Shown here: positions 63,405-64,000 of the stretch, piece after piece
How the letters are laid out: every line of letters begins with the position of its first letter
Numbering within the stretch: position 1 is the stretch's first letter
Origin: Hirudinaria manillensis
Taxonomy: Eukaryota > Annelida > Clitellata > Hirudinida > Hirudinidae
Direction: 5' to 3'
Assembly: GCA_034509925.1 (NCBI GenBank)
Contig: CM067530.1
Coordinates: 7,907,501 to 7,971,500, forward strand
DNA: 64,000 nucleotides
Made by a program: the position numbers and the translations under genes
The notes under the pieces: generated by a model
Database searches by the model: none
Told to the model about the DNA's origin: nothing
The model's input: the letters and a program-made list of their open reading frames with translations, nothing else

Positions 63405-63835
63405 CTGGAAAATGAAGAAATATTTATCAATTGTTTTTTATTGTTTTTTTTTCTAAAATCGTTTTTCTTAATTATTTTATTTATGATTAATAAATATTTT
63501 TATTTATTTCTTCTTTTTCTTTTTTTTTCGATTCTTCTTTTGAGATTGGAAAGTAAAGTCTCAAATTGGGTTCGCAAATTCCGAACGAGAATCGATAAGC
63601 TGCCAGCAGCCCGCTAAGCATCCTTGGTAGCATCAACTGCTCGCCTCATCAGAACTGAATGTCGTGGGAGATGTTTTGCATCTTTCTTTTCCAGTCATCG
63701 GATGTTGTTTTCAGTCAATAGTTTTTCCCACTTCACTCGTACGACATCGATCTTGACATGCCGGTGTCATGTCGGTGTTAATAGGTGCACTTCCCGTGTT
63801 TTAAGAAAAAAAAAAAAGTAAAGTCTGCTAGAAAT
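63405..63835. other. Flank between the divergent channel gene and the right-edge candidate gene
   Basis: T-rich DNA (63430-63540) and unremarkable sequence. Upstream exons of the channel (signal peptide) could lie here on the minus strand, but none was convincing. Confidence 0.4.
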
Positions 63836-64000
63836 ATGAAGTTTTCTTTTCTTTGGATCGGATGGATCCTCGTTCAATCAATCCAATCAATCACAATCCA
63901 AGAATCAATCACAACCAATCGGTCGTTGACCAACTCGACGGACGGATCTGATGATCCTTCGAATGCTTTCCAATCGTTCAACGTTCACATGACTATGGTA
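63836..64000 (+). CDS. Start of a putative secreted protein, cut by the window edge
   Basis: ATG at 63836 opens a frame that is still open at the right edge (55 codons). The first ~20 residues (MKFSFLWIGWILVQSIQS) have a basic residue then a hydrophobic core, as in a signal peptide. A polar, Thr/Ser-rich segment follows, with N-glycosylation sites NRS and NST. No domain is visible yet. The AATC-rich stretch (CAATCAATCCAATCAATC) encodes part of it, so a repeat-derived chance frame is possible. Confidence 0.4.
   Translation, partial: MKFSFLWIGWILVQSIQSITIQESITTNRSLTNSTDGSDDPSNAFQSFNVHMTMV

Overview
This is a stretch of an animal (metazoan) nuclear genome. It has spliced genes with many short introns (mostly 50-600 bp), AT-rich non-coding DNA, and dense (AAT)n, (ATC)n/(GAT)n and AATG/GGAT microsatellites. 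Typical animal genes are present: SND1, OCIAD1, PGAP2, ANKMY1, a glycine-receptor-like channel, a neuropeptide GPCR and an ependymin-related protein. The gene set and repeat style fit a spiralian invertebrate such as an annelid, but the sequence does not prove the lineage.

I rebuilt the genes exon by exon, requiring reading phase to agree at every junction. Layout: 1-6.7 kb is repeat-rich DNA with the tail of a non-LTR retrotransposon. OCIAD1 (+, 6680-8301) runs tail to tail with SND1 (-, 8774-13889; 23 exons, 909 aa). GTPBP6/HflX-like (-, 14279-17121; 11 exons, 492 aa with a mitochondrial-type N-terminus) follows. 17.1-22.2 kb is AT-rich, with large AT palindromes and minisatellites. An ependymin-related secreted protein lies at 22207-24567 (+; 5 exons, 213 aa).

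The most unusual gene is at 25210-38183 (+). Twenty-one exons join in phase into one ~705-residue protein made almost only of EF-hands: three calmodulin-like four-hand units, a Ser/Arg-rich linker, then two two-hand modules, 16 hands in all. Intron positions repeat from unit to unit, so it looks built by serial duplication of an exon block. I do not recall a named family with this architecture.

Next come a BTB protein with 12 C2H2 zinc fingers (+, 39699-43004), ANKMY1 (+, 43731-48569; MORN, ankyrin, MYND and a long extra C-terminus) and, tail to tail with it, PGAP2 (-, 48783-49979). A weak two-exon candidate at 51.0-51.8 kb precedes an intronless NPY/NPF-receptor-like GPCR (-, 52657-53922). 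54-60 kb is mainly gene-free. A glycine-receptor-like chloride channel (-, 60056-63404, 5' end not found) and the first exon of a possible secreted protein (+, 63836 to the right edge) end the window.

The genes form no operon. They are mostly unrelated housekeeping or signalling genes. No rRNA, tRNA or CRISPR array was recognised.
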